The notes under the pieces were generated by a model. The model saw only the letters and a program-made list of their open reading frames with translations, did not search any database and was not told the DNA's origin. This document shows, piece after piece, positions 1 to 7,210 of a stretch of DNA of 51,125 nt. This stretch comes from CALMNV01 sp035688975 (lineage in GTDB: Bacteria; Actinomycetota; Actinomycetes; Actinomycetales; Dermatophilaceae). Location of the stretch: the NCBI RefSeq assembly GCF_035688975.1, contig NZ_DASSMH010000131.1, forward strand, positions 1 through 51,125. The letters run 5' to 3'. Every line of letters starts with the position of its first letter. Positions within the stretch are counted from its first letter, which is position 1. The translations under genes were made by a program, and so were the position numbers.

Positions 1-876
1 ATGAGCGCGGAGTTCCGGCCGCTTCGGTCCGTCCTCTACCTGCCGGCCTCCAACGAGCGGGCGCTGGAAAAGGCCAAGACCATCCCGGTCGACGCTCTCA
101 TCCTCGACCTGGAGGACGCCGTCGCGCCGGACGCCAAGGAGTCGGCCCGGCAGAACGCCTGCGCCGCAGCGACTTCCGGCGGCTATGGCCGACGGGAGCT
201 GGCGATCCGCCTCAACGGCATCGGCACCCGGTGGCACGACGCAGACCTCGAATCCGTCTGTCCCGCAGGCCCGGACGCGATCGTGGTGCCCAAGGTGAGC
301 TCCGCCGAGGACGTGGGTCGGCTCGTGGCCGCGATGGAGGCGGCGGGCGCCCCGGAGAGGACGGAGCTCTGGGCGATGGTCGAGACCCCCGTCGGCATCC
401 TGCACGCCGAGGAGATCGCCGACGCGTCGGACCGGCTCACCGTCTTGGTCCTCGGCACCAACGACCTCTACAAGGAGCTCGGAGCCGCCTTCGCTCCGGG
501 CCGTGCGGCGATCCAGACGTCGCTCCAGCTCGCCCTGCTCGCGGCCCGGGCGGCAGGTGTCGCGATCCTCGACGGTGTCTTCAACGACGTCAAGGACGCT
601 GACGGCTTCCGCGCCGAGTGCCTGCAGGGCCGGCAGCTCGGTTTCGACGGCAAGACGCTCATCCATCCCGGGCAGGTGCAGGTGTGCAACGAGGTGTTCG
701 CCCCGAGCGCCGAGCAGGTCCGCGACGCGGAGGCGGTCATCGCCGCCTTCGAGGCGGCCAAGAGCGAGGGCCGGGGCGTCGCGACGCTCGACGGACGGCT
801 CGTCGAGCAGCTGCACGTCGACACGGCGCGCAAGGTCCTCGCGACGGCCCGGGCGATCGAGGCGCTGCGCGCCTGA
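1..876 (+). CDS. HpcH/HpaI aldolase family CoA-ester lyase (CitE-like)
   Basis: The 291-residue protein is a TIM-barrel lyase of the citrate lyase beta/malyl-CoA lyase group. These enzymes cleave or form 3-hydroxyacyl-CoA esters such as malyl-CoA or citramalyl-CoA, using Mg2+. Family motifs are visible in order: LDLEDAV near residue 37, MVETPVG with a metal-binding Glu near 128, GTNDLYKEL near 152 and a LIHPGQ stretch near 221. The length is normal for a stand-alone CitE-like protein and shorter than true malate synthases. The ATG is the first base of the window, so an upstream start cannot be excluded. No alpha or gamma citrate lyase subunits are nearby, which argues against a citrate lyase complex. 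A MaoC dehydratase (12.0 kb) and an acyl-CoA dehydrogenase (4.0 kb) lie in the same stretch and could share a CoA-ester pathway, but that is inference. Confidence 0.85.
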   Translation: MSAEFRPLRSVLYLPASNERALEKAKTIPVDALILDLEDAVAPDAKESARQNACAAATSGGYGRRELAIRLNGIGTRWHDADLESVCPAGPDAIVVPKVSSAEDVGRLVAAMEAAGAPERTELWAMVETPVGILHAEEIADASDRLTVLVLGTNDLYKELGAAFAPGRAAIQTSLQLALLAARAAGVAILDGVFNDVKDADGFRAECLQGRQLGFDGKTLIHPGQVQVCNEVFAPSAEQVRDAEAVIAAFEAAKSEGRGVATLDGRLVEQLHVDTARKVLATARAIEALRA

Positions 877-920
877 CGTGTGAGCCTGGTGAGGTGCCCC
901 CGTGCAGCAGGCTACAACCT

Positions 921-1026
921 CAGTTGTCTGCGGGGCTGGGTGTCGCTATGGCGATATCCAGCCTCCCAGTTGTCTGGGGGGCGGGGGAGCGTCCTGGCGA
1001 TATCCAGCCTCCCAGTTGTCTGGGGG
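921..1026. repeat. Intergenic direct repeats with a CAGTTGT core
   Basis: Two identical 31-bp copies lie at 950-980 and 996-1026, 46 bp apart. Each begins GGCGATATCCAGCC and ends CCAGTTGTCTGGGGG. A diverged leading copy at 921-942 (CAGTTGTCTGCGGGGCTGGG) differs at only about two positions from bases 7046-7067. This array therefore belongs to the same family as the intergenic repeats at 7.0 kb and 15.9 kb. It fills most of the gap between the CoA lyase and proS. The function is unknown. Confidence 0.8.
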
Positions 1027-1130
1027 CCGGCCCGAGCGTGCGTCCTCGCTCGCCATGTCTCGCCTCCTCCCCAGCCGCCGCGGGTGGCACCCGGACGCCG
1101 CCCCCGCGGCAACCTACCGTGGGCTGACCG

Positions 1131-1143
1131 TAGGATCGAGCGC
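1131..1143 (+). promoter_or_regulatory. Leaderless-type -10 box of proS
   Basis: TAGGAT at 1131-1136 is followed by 7 nt and the ATG. There is no Shine-Dalgarno sequence. This spacing puts transcription start at or next to the A of the start codon, so the mRNA is probably leaderless. The box supports the start at 1144 over longer upstream reading. Confidence 0.6.
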
Positions 1144-2553
1144 ATGCCCAGGCAGGTGCTGACTCCGCAGGCCGAGGACTTCCCGCGGTGGTACCAGGAC
1201 GTCATCGCCAAGGCCGAGCTGGCGGACAACGGCCCCGTCCGCGGCACGATGGTCATCCGGCCCCATGGCTACGCCATCTGGGAGCGCATGCAGGCCGATC
1301 TCGACGCGCGGATCAAGGCGACGGGGGCCCGCAACGCCTACTTCCCCCTCTTCATCCCGCAGTCCCACCTCACCCGGGAGGCGGAGCACGTCGAGGGGTT
1401 CAGCCCCGAGCTCGCCGTCGTCACGCATGCCGGCGGCAAGGAGCTCGAGGAGCCCGTCGTCGTGCGCCCGACGAGCGAGACGGTGATCGGGGAGTACCTC
1501 GCCAAGTGGACGCAGTCCTACCGGGACCTGCCGCTGCTGCTCAACCAGTGGGCCAACGTCGTGCGCTGGGAGCTGAGACCGCGCCTCTTCCTGCGCACGA
1601 GCGAATTCCTTTGGCAGGAGGGCCATACCGCGCACGCGACCGAGGAGGACGCCCGGGCCTTCGCCAGGCGCATCCACGAGGAGGTGTATGCCGCGTTCCT
1701 CCGCGACACGCTCGCCATCCCCGTCGTCCTCGGCCGCAAGACGGCCCGGGAGCGCTTCGCGGGGGCGGTCAACACGCTCACCCTCGAGGGGATGATGCGG
1801 GACGGCAAGGCACTCCAGCTCGGCACGTCGCACGAGCTGGGGCAGAACTTCGCCCGCGCCTTCGACATCACCTACCTGTCCCGGGCGGGTCGGCAGGAGC
1901 TGGCGTGGACGACGTCGTGGGGCACGTCGACGCGGATGGTGGGCGGCCTGATCATGGTGCACGGTGACGACTCCGGGTTGCGGCTTCCGCCGCGGCTCGC
2001 CCCGACGCAGGCCCTCGTGACCGTCGTGAAGGAAGGCGAGGGAGTGCTCGAGGCAGCCCATGGGCTGGTGGGGGAGCTTGCGGCACAAGGGGTTCGGGGC
2101 GAACTCGACGCACGGGTGGAGACGCCTTTCGGTCGCCGCGCCGTCGACGCCGAGCTCAAGGGCATCCCCGTCCGGGTCGAGGTGGGCCCGCGCGACCTCG
2201 GCACGGGCGCGGTGACCCTGGTCCGCCGCGTCGCGGGCGGCAAGACCGTGGTGCCCCTCGGAGGCGTCGTGGCCGAGGTGGTGGCGGCGCTCGACGCGGA
2301 CCACGCCGCGTTGTATGCCGAGGCGCTGGCCCGGTGCGAGGAACGCACGGTCCCGGTCGAGAGCGCCGCAGAGGCCGCCGAGGCGGCGCGGACCGGCTGG
2401 GCCCAGCTGCCGTGGTCGAGGCTCGGGCCGCGGGGCGAGGCCGAGCTCGCGGAGGCCGGGGTGTCGGTGCGCTGCCTCACCCTGCCCGACGGGTCCGTGC
2501 CCGACTCGGAGGAGGACCCGGAGGTCGTCGCGCTCGTCGGACGGGCCTACTGA
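1144..2553 (+). CDS. proS: Prolyl-tRNA synthetase, archaeal/eukaryotic-like type
   Basis: This cytosolic class II aminoacyl-tRNA synthetase charges tRNA-Pro with proline using ATP. The 469-residue protein shows VRPTSE near residue 106, the motif 2 region with RWELRPRLFLRTSEF near 140, the LGTSHELGQNF segment near 226 and a motif 3 region with TRMVGG. It then has an anticodon-binding domain and a zinc-like C-terminal domain ending in Tyr. The length (about 470-480 is usual) and the terminal Tyr fit the short archaeal/eukaryotic-type ProRS, which lacks the editing insertion of the common bacterial enzyme. The start at 1144 is chosen because a TAGGAT box sits 7 nt upstream and the family begins close to this point. 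A hairpin at 2638-2668 probably ends transcription. Confidence 0.95.
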   Translation: MPRQVLTPQAEDFPRWYQDVIAKAELADNGPVRGTMVIRPHGYAIWERMQADLDARIKATGARNAYFPLFIPQSHLTREAEHVEGFSPELAVVTHAGGKELEEPVVVRPTSETVIGEYLAKWTQSYRDLPLLLNQWANVVRWELRPRLFLRTSEFLWQEGHTAHATEEDARAFARRIHEEVYAAFLRDTLAIPVVLGRKTARERFAGAVNTLTLEGMMRDGKALQLGTSHELGQNFARAFDITYLSRAGRQELAWTTSWGTSTRMVGGLIMVHGDDSGLRLPPRLAPTQALVTVVKEGEGVLEAAHGLVGELAAQGVRGELDARVETPFGRRAVDAELKGIPVRVEVGPRDLGTGAVTLVRRVAGGKTVVPLGGVVAEVVAALDADHAALYAEALARCEERTVPVESAAEAAEAARTGWAQLPWSRLGPRGEAELAEAGVSVRCLTLPDGSVPDSEEDPEVVALVGRAY

Positions 2554-2637
2554 CAGGGAGGGCCCGCCGCACGACCGCTCCGACCGGCATACCGAGCCGG
2601 ACACGTCGCAGCCGTCCGGCCGACCTACTGTCGCAGT

Positions 2638-2668
2638 AGGTTTCCCGGCAGGAGACGCCGGGAAACCT
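2638..2668. terminator. Hairpin between convergent proS and RIO kinase genes
   Basis: A perfect 12-bp inverted repeat (AGGTTTCCCGGC / GCCGGGAAACCT) encloses a 7-nt loop. It lies between two genes that converge, so it can act in both directions. No long T-run follows, as is common in high-GC actinobacteria. Confidence 0.65.
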
Positions 2669-2779
2669 CCCTCGATGGCACGTTCGCCAGGGGCCGCGAC
2701 GATCCCGAGACACCGGCGACCGGGCGCAGAGGTGGCCGGTGACGAGCGGGGCGTGTGACGCGATCCCCGGCCACGATCC

Positions 2780-3628
2780 TCACCACCGGGAGGTCGCCGC
2801 GGCGATGAGGTCGCCGAAGAGCTCCCCCTCGTCGACGGCATACCCGCGGCGGGTGAACCACTCGCACATGTGGTGCGTGTCCCGCTCGAGGAACTCGGGT
2901 CCGTGCGGGTTGCCGATGACGTCGACGACCTGCGGCCAGTCGATGAGGACGAGCCGCGTCCCGTCGAGCAGGACGTTGTAGGGCGACAGGTCGCCGTGCG
3001 CCCACCCGAGCTCGGCGAGCGTGAGCATCGCGGCCCGCAGCTGCTCGAAGAGCTCGGGGAGGAGGTCGGCCGTCGGCCGGCTCTGCACCAGGCGTGGCGC
3101 AGCCACCCCGTCGGGGGTGCCGATGAACTCCATGAGCATCTCTGATTCCGTGAGCTGCACGGGGTAGGGGACCGGCAGCCCGCGCTCCCACAGGTCGGCG
3201 AGCGTGCCGAACTCCGCGAACGCCCACATCCCGCTGATCAGCTGCTTGCCGAACTCGGTTCGCGTGCGCATGGCCCGCATCTCGCGCGACTTGCGCACCC
3301 GCCGGCCCTCGAGGTAGCCGGCGTCCCGGTGGAAGAGCCGGTGCTCGCCGGAGCGATAGCGCTTGGCCGCCAGGAGCGTGTCTCGCGACGGGTCGCCCGG
3401 CAGCCACCGGCGGACGAGGTGGACGTCGGCCTCCTTGCCGGTCTTGAGGATGCCGAGGTCGGCCTCGACCGCGCCGAGCTCGGTGATGACCCAGTCCGGC
3501 CGGGGCCGGGGACCGTGGGTCGCGCCGTCCCAGGTGGACCAGCGCTCGCCCTCGGGTGGGGCGTCGGGATGGGAGTCGACTGCGAAGGTCAGAGAAGCGT
3601 CGTGCTCGGGGAAAGCATTGCGGGACAA
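2780..3628 (-). CDS. RIO-family serine/threonine protein kinase (RIO1-like)
   Basis: The protein has the compact RIO kinase fold. KTGKEADVHLV is the flexible nucleotide-binding loop typical of RIO1 (family consensus STGKEA). HGDLSPYNVLL is the catalytic loop with its Asp and Asn, and VLIDWPQ carries the metal-binding Asp. RIO1 proteins act in ribosome maturation in eukaryotes and archaea; the bacterial role is not settled. No ATG or GTG suits the start. A TTG at 3628, preceded by GGAG with 5 nt spacing, gives 282 residues, which fits the family. The gene converges with proS and is divergent from the acyl-CoA dehydrogenase, with an inverted repeat in the shared upstream region. The function is confident; the start is less so. 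Confidence 0.85.
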   Translation of the reverse strand: MSRNAFPEHDASLTFAVDSHPDAPPEGERWSTWDGATHGPRPRPDWVITELGAVEADLGILKTGKEADVHLVRRWLPGDPSRDTLLAAKRYRSGEHRLFHRDAGYLEGRRVRKSREMRAMRTRTEFGKQLISGMWAFAEFGTLADLWERGLPVPYPVQLTESEMLMEFIGTPDGVAAPRLVQSRPTADLLPELFEQLRAAMLTLAELGWAHGDLSPYNVLLDGTRLVLIDWPQVVDVIGNPHGPEFLERDTHHMCEWFTRRGYAVDEGELFGDLIAAATSRW

Positions 3629-3963
3629 GGGAACTCCAAGGAAGAAGAAGTGTGGGCGGACATGCCCGGGGCCGTCGTCGACATCTCGTCCTCCTTGGGT
3701 CCAGGCAACGGCCGTATGCCGTCGCGCTGCGGACCAGCGTGCGCCGACAGGGTCCGGGGCGCAACCGGTTTTCCCTCGCGTCTCGCCCGCCCCGCGGTTC
3801 GAGGTATCCGGCGACCTCCTGGGGTCGTGGAATACCTCGAACCGGCCGCCGGCGCAGCAGCGCGGGTGGCAGGACTCACACCCTCGCGCCGGTCCGCGTG
3901 GGGGGCGGAGCGGCATACGCTGAGGCGATCCCAGCCCCGATACGGAACCCAGGTGGCCACCGC
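3629..3963. other. Divergent intergenic region between RIO kinase and acyl-CoA dehydrogenase
   Basis: These 335 bases hold no convincing gene. They contain the RIO ribosome-binding site, the dispersed octamer at 3714 and 3911, a long inverted repeat at 3795-3844, and a likely -10 box TACGCT at 3916-3921 for the rightward dehydrogenase gene. That box starts inside the octamer CGGCATAC. Confidence 0.6.
3795..3844. repeat. 13-bp inverted repeat, possible operator or hairpin
   Basis: The arms CGGTTCGAGGTAT (3795-3807) and ATACCTCGAACCG (3832-3844) are perfectly complementary. The 24-nt centre contains a second small inverted repeat (CGACC/GGTCG). It sits upstream of both divergent genes. A regulator-binding site or a structured leader is possible; a terminator is less likely, because neither neighbour ends here. 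Confidence 0.6.
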
Positions 3964-5172
3964 ATGTCCCGTCTCCAGCAGACCGAAGGCCTCAGCGACG
4001 AGCAGCGCGAGCTCGTCCTGCTCGTGCGGCAGTTCGTCGAGGAGCAGATCATGCCCGTGGCGACGCAGCTCGAGCACCGCGACGAGTACCCGCAGGCCAT
4101 CGTCGACGGGATGAAGGAGATGGGGATCTTCGGGCTGATGATCCCGGAGGAGTACGGCGGGCTGGGCGAGTCGCTGCTCACCTACGCCCTGTGCGTCGAG
4201 GAGATCGCGCGGGGCTGGATGAGCGTCAGCGGCATCATCAACACCCACTTCATCGTGGCCTACATGATCCTCCAGCACGGCACCGAGGAGCAGAAGCGCA
4301 GGTACCTGCCACGGATGGCCACCGGCGAGGTGCGAGGCGCCTTCTCGATGTCCGAGCCGGGGTGTGGCTCCGACGTGTCGGCGATCAAGACCAAGGCCGT
4401 GCGGGGAGCCGAGGGCGAATGGACCATCAACGGCCAGAAGATGTGGCTGACGAACGGCGGCTCGGCCAACCTCGTCGCCGTGCTCGTGAAGTCGGACACG
4501 GGCCAGCCTCCGCATGAGTCGGTGTACCGCAACATGACGACCTTCCTCATCGACAAGGAGGCGGGGTTCGGTGAGACGGCGCAGGGCGTCACCGTGCCGG
4601 GCAAGATCGACAAGATGGGCTACAAGGGCGTCGACACGACTGAGCTCGTCCTCGACGGTCACCGCACGACCTCCGCGCAGATCCTCGGTGGCGAGCCCGG
4701 GCGCGGCTTCTACCAGATGATGGACGGCGTCGAGGTGGGCCGCGTCAACGTCGCGGCCCGCGGCTGCGGCGTGGCGCGGCGGGCCTTCGAGCTCGGGATT
4801 GCCTACGCCCAGCAGCGGGAGACGTTCGGCAAGAAGATCGTCGACCACCAGGCGGTGCTCTTCCGCCTCGCCGACATGGCCGTCAAGGTGGAGGCGGCCC
4901 ACGAGATGATGGTCAAGGCCGCCCGCAAGAAGGACGCGGGGCAGCGCAACGACCTCGAGGCGGGCATGGCGAAGTACCTCGCCTCCGAGTACTGCTCGCA
5001 GGTCGTCGAGGACTCCTTCCGGATCCACGGCGGCTACGGCTACTCCAAGGAGTACGAGATCGAGCGGCTCTACCGGGAGGCGCCGATGCTGCTCATCGGG
5101 GAGGGCACCGCGGACATCCAGCGGATGATCATCGGCCGACGGCTCGTCGAGGACTACGCGCTCAAGGGCTGA
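3964..5172 (+). CDS. Acyl-CoA dehydrogenase
   Basis: This 402-residue FAD enzyme oxidises an acyl-CoA to the trans-2-enoyl-CoA and passes electrons to electron-transfer flavoprotein. It shows the N-terminal helical domain, the signature SEPGCGSDVSAIKT near residue 130, the middle beta domain, and the C-terminal domain with FGKKIVDHQA, EDSFRIHGGYGYSKEYEIER and LIGEGTADIQR. The Glu of GEGTADI near residue 379 is at the position used as catalytic base in short- and medium-chain family members. The ATG at 3964 follows a weak AGGTGG ribosome site. The acyl chain used cannot be read from sequence. A short-chain, branched-chain or dicarboxylic substrate is possible. Confidence 0.92.
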   Translation: MSRLQQTEGLSDEQRELVLLVRQFVEEQIMPVATQLEHRDEYPQAIVDGMKEMGIFGLMIPEEYGGLGESLLTYALCVEEIARGWMSVSGIINTHFIVAYMILQHGTEEQKRRYLPRMATGEVRGAFSMSEPGCGSDVSAIKTKAVRGAEGEWTINGQKMWLTNGGSANLVAVLVKSDTGQPPHESVYRNMTTFLIDKEAGFGETAQGVTVPGKIDKMGYKGVDTTELVLDGHRTTSAQILGGEPGRGFYQMMDGVEVGRVNVAARGCGVARRAFELGIAYAQQRETFGKKIVDHQAVLFRLADMAVKVEAAHEMMVKAARKKDAGQRNDLEAGMAKYLASEYCSQVVEDSFRIHGGYGYSKEYEIERLYREAPMLLIGEGTADIQRMIIGRRLVEDYALKG

Positions 5173-5228
5173 GCCCGTCGGCCGGGCTGGCCCACCTGCG
5201 CCCCCGGAGGAGATGCGAGGATGGGCAC

Positions 5229-5858
5229 ATGAGCATGCAGCCCAAGGGGCCGGGCCAGCGTCCGGGCTTCCCCACCCTGTCCCTGGAGTACCCGCTGTCG
5301 CTCGGGACGTTCGACAAGTACGAGGACGCCCAGCGGGCTGTCGACACCCTGTCGGACAAGCAGTTCCCGGTGCAGAACTGCCTCATCGTCGGGACCGACC
5401 TCAAGCAGCTCGAGCGCGTCACGGCCCGGCTGACCTGGGGTCGCGTCGCGCTCGGCGGCATCCTGTCCGGGCTGTGGCTGGGGCTCTTCGTCGGGCTCAT
5501 CTTCGCGCTGTTCAACCAGCAGGAGAGCGCCATGGCGCTGCTGCTCTCGACCGCGCTCTACGGTGCCTTGTTCGGCCTCGTCTGGTCCCTCGTCGGCTAC
5601 GCGTTCACCCGCGGGGCGCGGGACTTCCAGTCGGTGAGCCAGGTCGTCGCGACGAAGTACGAGGTCTTCGTCGAGCACAAGTTCGCCCAGCAGGGCCGGG
5701 AGATCCTCGCCGAGGCGGGCATCTACACCTCCGGCGGTCACGCGGTGTCGACCCCCTCCTTCTCGTCCTCGCCAGTCACCGCGCCGACCGGCACCCCCAC
5801 GGTCCCACCCGCCGGCCCCGTGCCCCCGCGTGAGTCAGAGGACCGACCGGCGGAGTAG
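5229..5858 (+). CDS. Membrane protein with general-stress-protein 17M-like domain
   Basis: The 209-residue protein starts with a soluble domain (about residues 15-75; GTFDKYEDAQRAVDTLSDKQ and NCLIVGTDL) that resembles the heat-induced YflT/general stress protein 17M domain. Two hydrophobic segments follow: about residues 78-98 (GGILSGLWLGLFVGLIFALF) and 105-125 (LLLSTALYGALFGLVWSLVG). A Pro/Ser/Thr-rich tail ends the protein. It is therefore a small two-pass membrane protein. It begins 56 nt after the dehydrogenase stop. The family is associated with stress in Bacillus, but no biochemical function is established. Confidence 0.75.
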   Translation: MSMQPKGPGQRPGFPTLSLEYPLSLGTFDKYEDAQRAVDTLSDKQFPVQNCLIVGTDLKQLERVTARLTWGRVALGGILSGLWLGLFVGLIFALFNQQESAMALLLSTALYGALFGLVWSLVGYAFTRGARDFQSVSQVVATKYEVFVEHKFAQQGREILAEAGIYTSGGHAVSTPSFSSSPVTAPTGTPTVPPAGPVPPRESEDRPAE

Positions 5859-5949
5859 GGCCCGGCGACCCGGCCTGGGCACGCAACGATCCGCCCCTGC
5901 CCGGGTGTCCTTCCACTGGACGGCGCCGTCGACGTCGGGAGGTGCGCAG

Positions 5950-7035
5950 ATGTGGGCTGGTGTGGGCCCCCGTGGGGGATGGATCGGTTGCCGGTGTGGC
6001 TGCGTGCCGGTCATCCTTGCCGCCCTCGCCCTCGCGGCGTGCGGGACGACAGCCGCGCCGCAGACCGGTGCGACGACCTCGACGGTGCGCCCGGTGACGC
6101 CTCAACGCATCGCCGCCGACGGGGCGCTTGCCTGCCCCGCGAGCCTCACGGACGGCGAGGGCAGCACGGTGCCGGCGCCGCCGCAGGGCGTCGACGGCAC
6201 CGAGCGGCTCCTGCCGACGCGGGAGCCCGCGTCGGTCGTGGTATGCCGCTATCCGGTCCTCGAGCTGCGCAGCCCCGGGCTGCGACCGCCGTTCGCGCTG
6301 GCGCGACGCAGCGTGCTGCCGGTCGACGCGCGTCGGCGGCTCGTCGACGAGCTGGCCTGGGCTCCGCGTTTCACGGGAACGGCCCGCGCCTGCACCGCGA
6401 TCGGTGGCGACGAGGCGGTCCAGCTCGTGGGCGCGGCATACGGCGACGGTGTCGTGTGGGTGGCGGCCAAGAGCGACCCCAACGACTGCGCGATGGCCAC
6501 CAACGGCGACTTCGTCTCGCGGGCCTCGCTCGGCCGGGTCATCGAGGACGTCGTGCGCGGGGCGACGAGCCCACCGGCGCGCCGCGCGACCGCCGGCCCG
6601 CCCGCCGGCCCATGCGCCGACCGCACGCAGGGGCGGCTCGGCGACGAGCGGTCGCTGGCTCCGGAGGGGGACCCGCAGGTGACGGTGTGCCGTCTCGTGC
6701 GCTCGGGCGGCGTCCAGGCGGACGCGCTGCGGCCCGATCGGGGCCGTCAGGTCGTGGCCGCGCTGCGAGCCCTGCCGGTGCGGCCGACGGGCAGCACGTG
6801 CGAGCGCGCGGACTCCCGCTACGACCGCGACTTCCGCATCGTGCTGACGTATGCCGTGGGCCCGGCCGTGGGCATCTCCGTGAGCCTGGGGTGCCGGCCC
6901 CCGCTGCTCTCCGGCGGCCTCGAGGCCGATGACGTCACTGGTCTTGCGTCCCTGGTCGAGCGCTCCTCGCCTCCGGTGCCGGGTCCCGACCCGGACGGCT
7001 CGGTGTCCTCCGACGGTGCGGTGAGCACTCCCTAG
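5950..7035 (+). CDS. Predicted secreted lipoprotein of unknown function
   Basis: The 361-residue product has a signal peptide with hydrophobic core VPVILAALALAA and a lipobox LAAC near residue 31. It should be lipidated and anchored outside the membrane. The mature part has two similar halves, each with conserved cysteines and a phrase of the type VCRYP or VCRLV, which suggests an internal duplication. I recognise no enzymatic motif. The start at 5950 is supported by GGGAGG with 7 nt spacing. The next gene is convergent, with a hairpin repeat array between them. Confidence 0.7.
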   Translation: MWAGVGPRGGWIGCRCGCVPVILAALALAACGTTAAPQTGATTSTVRPVTPQRIAADGALACPASLTDGEGSTVPAPPQGVDGTERLLPTREPASVVVCRYPVLELRSPGLRPPFALARRSVLPVDARRRLVDELAWAPRFTGTARACTAIGGDEAVQLVGAAYGDGVVWVAAKSDPNDCAMATNGDFVSRASLGRVIEDVVRGATSPPARRATAGPPAGPCADRTQGRLGDERSLAPEGDPQVTVCRLVRSGGVQADALRPDRGRQVVAALRALPVRPTGSTCERADSRYDRDFRIVLTYAVGPAVGISVSLGCRPPLLSGGLEADDVTGLASLVERSSPPVPGPDPDGSVSSDGAVSTP

Positions 7036-7200
7036 CTCGAGTGGCCAGTTGTGCGCGGGGCTGGGTGGTGCGGAAGTGGCCACTCGACGGGGTGGGGGTG
7101 GGGTGTGTGCGGAAGTGGCCACTCGACGAGAGGGGGGCGTGCCGATGTCGAGTGGCCAGTTGTGCGCGGGTCTGGGTGTGCGGAAGTGGCCACTCGACGA
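7036..7200. repeat. Intergenic hairpin repeat array (two A units, three B units)
   Basis: Unit A (CGAGTGGCCAGTTGTGCGCG) occurs at 7038-7059 and 7149-7170. Unit B (GTGCGGAAGTGGCCACTCGA) occurs at 7068-7089, 7107-7128 and 7178-7199. A starts with CGAGTGGCCA and B ends with its reverse complement TGGCCACTCG, so each A-B pair can fold into a hairpin. The array lies exactly between two convergent genes and may act as a bidirectional terminator. A second array with the same units is at 15862-15955. Confidence 0.85.
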
Positions 7201-7210
7201 GAGGGGGGAG

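Noticed and set aside
880..1143. Longer N terminus for proS starting at 880
   Set aside because: The extension would be translated from intergenic repeats, is not part of the ProRS family, and a good leaderless -10 box sits directly before 1144.
7036..7200. Repeat array looked at as a CRISPR array
   Set aside because: Units differ in type and direction, spacers are GC-rich and of unequal short length (about 8-20 nt), and no cas genes are present. Hairpin-type intergenic repeats explain it better.
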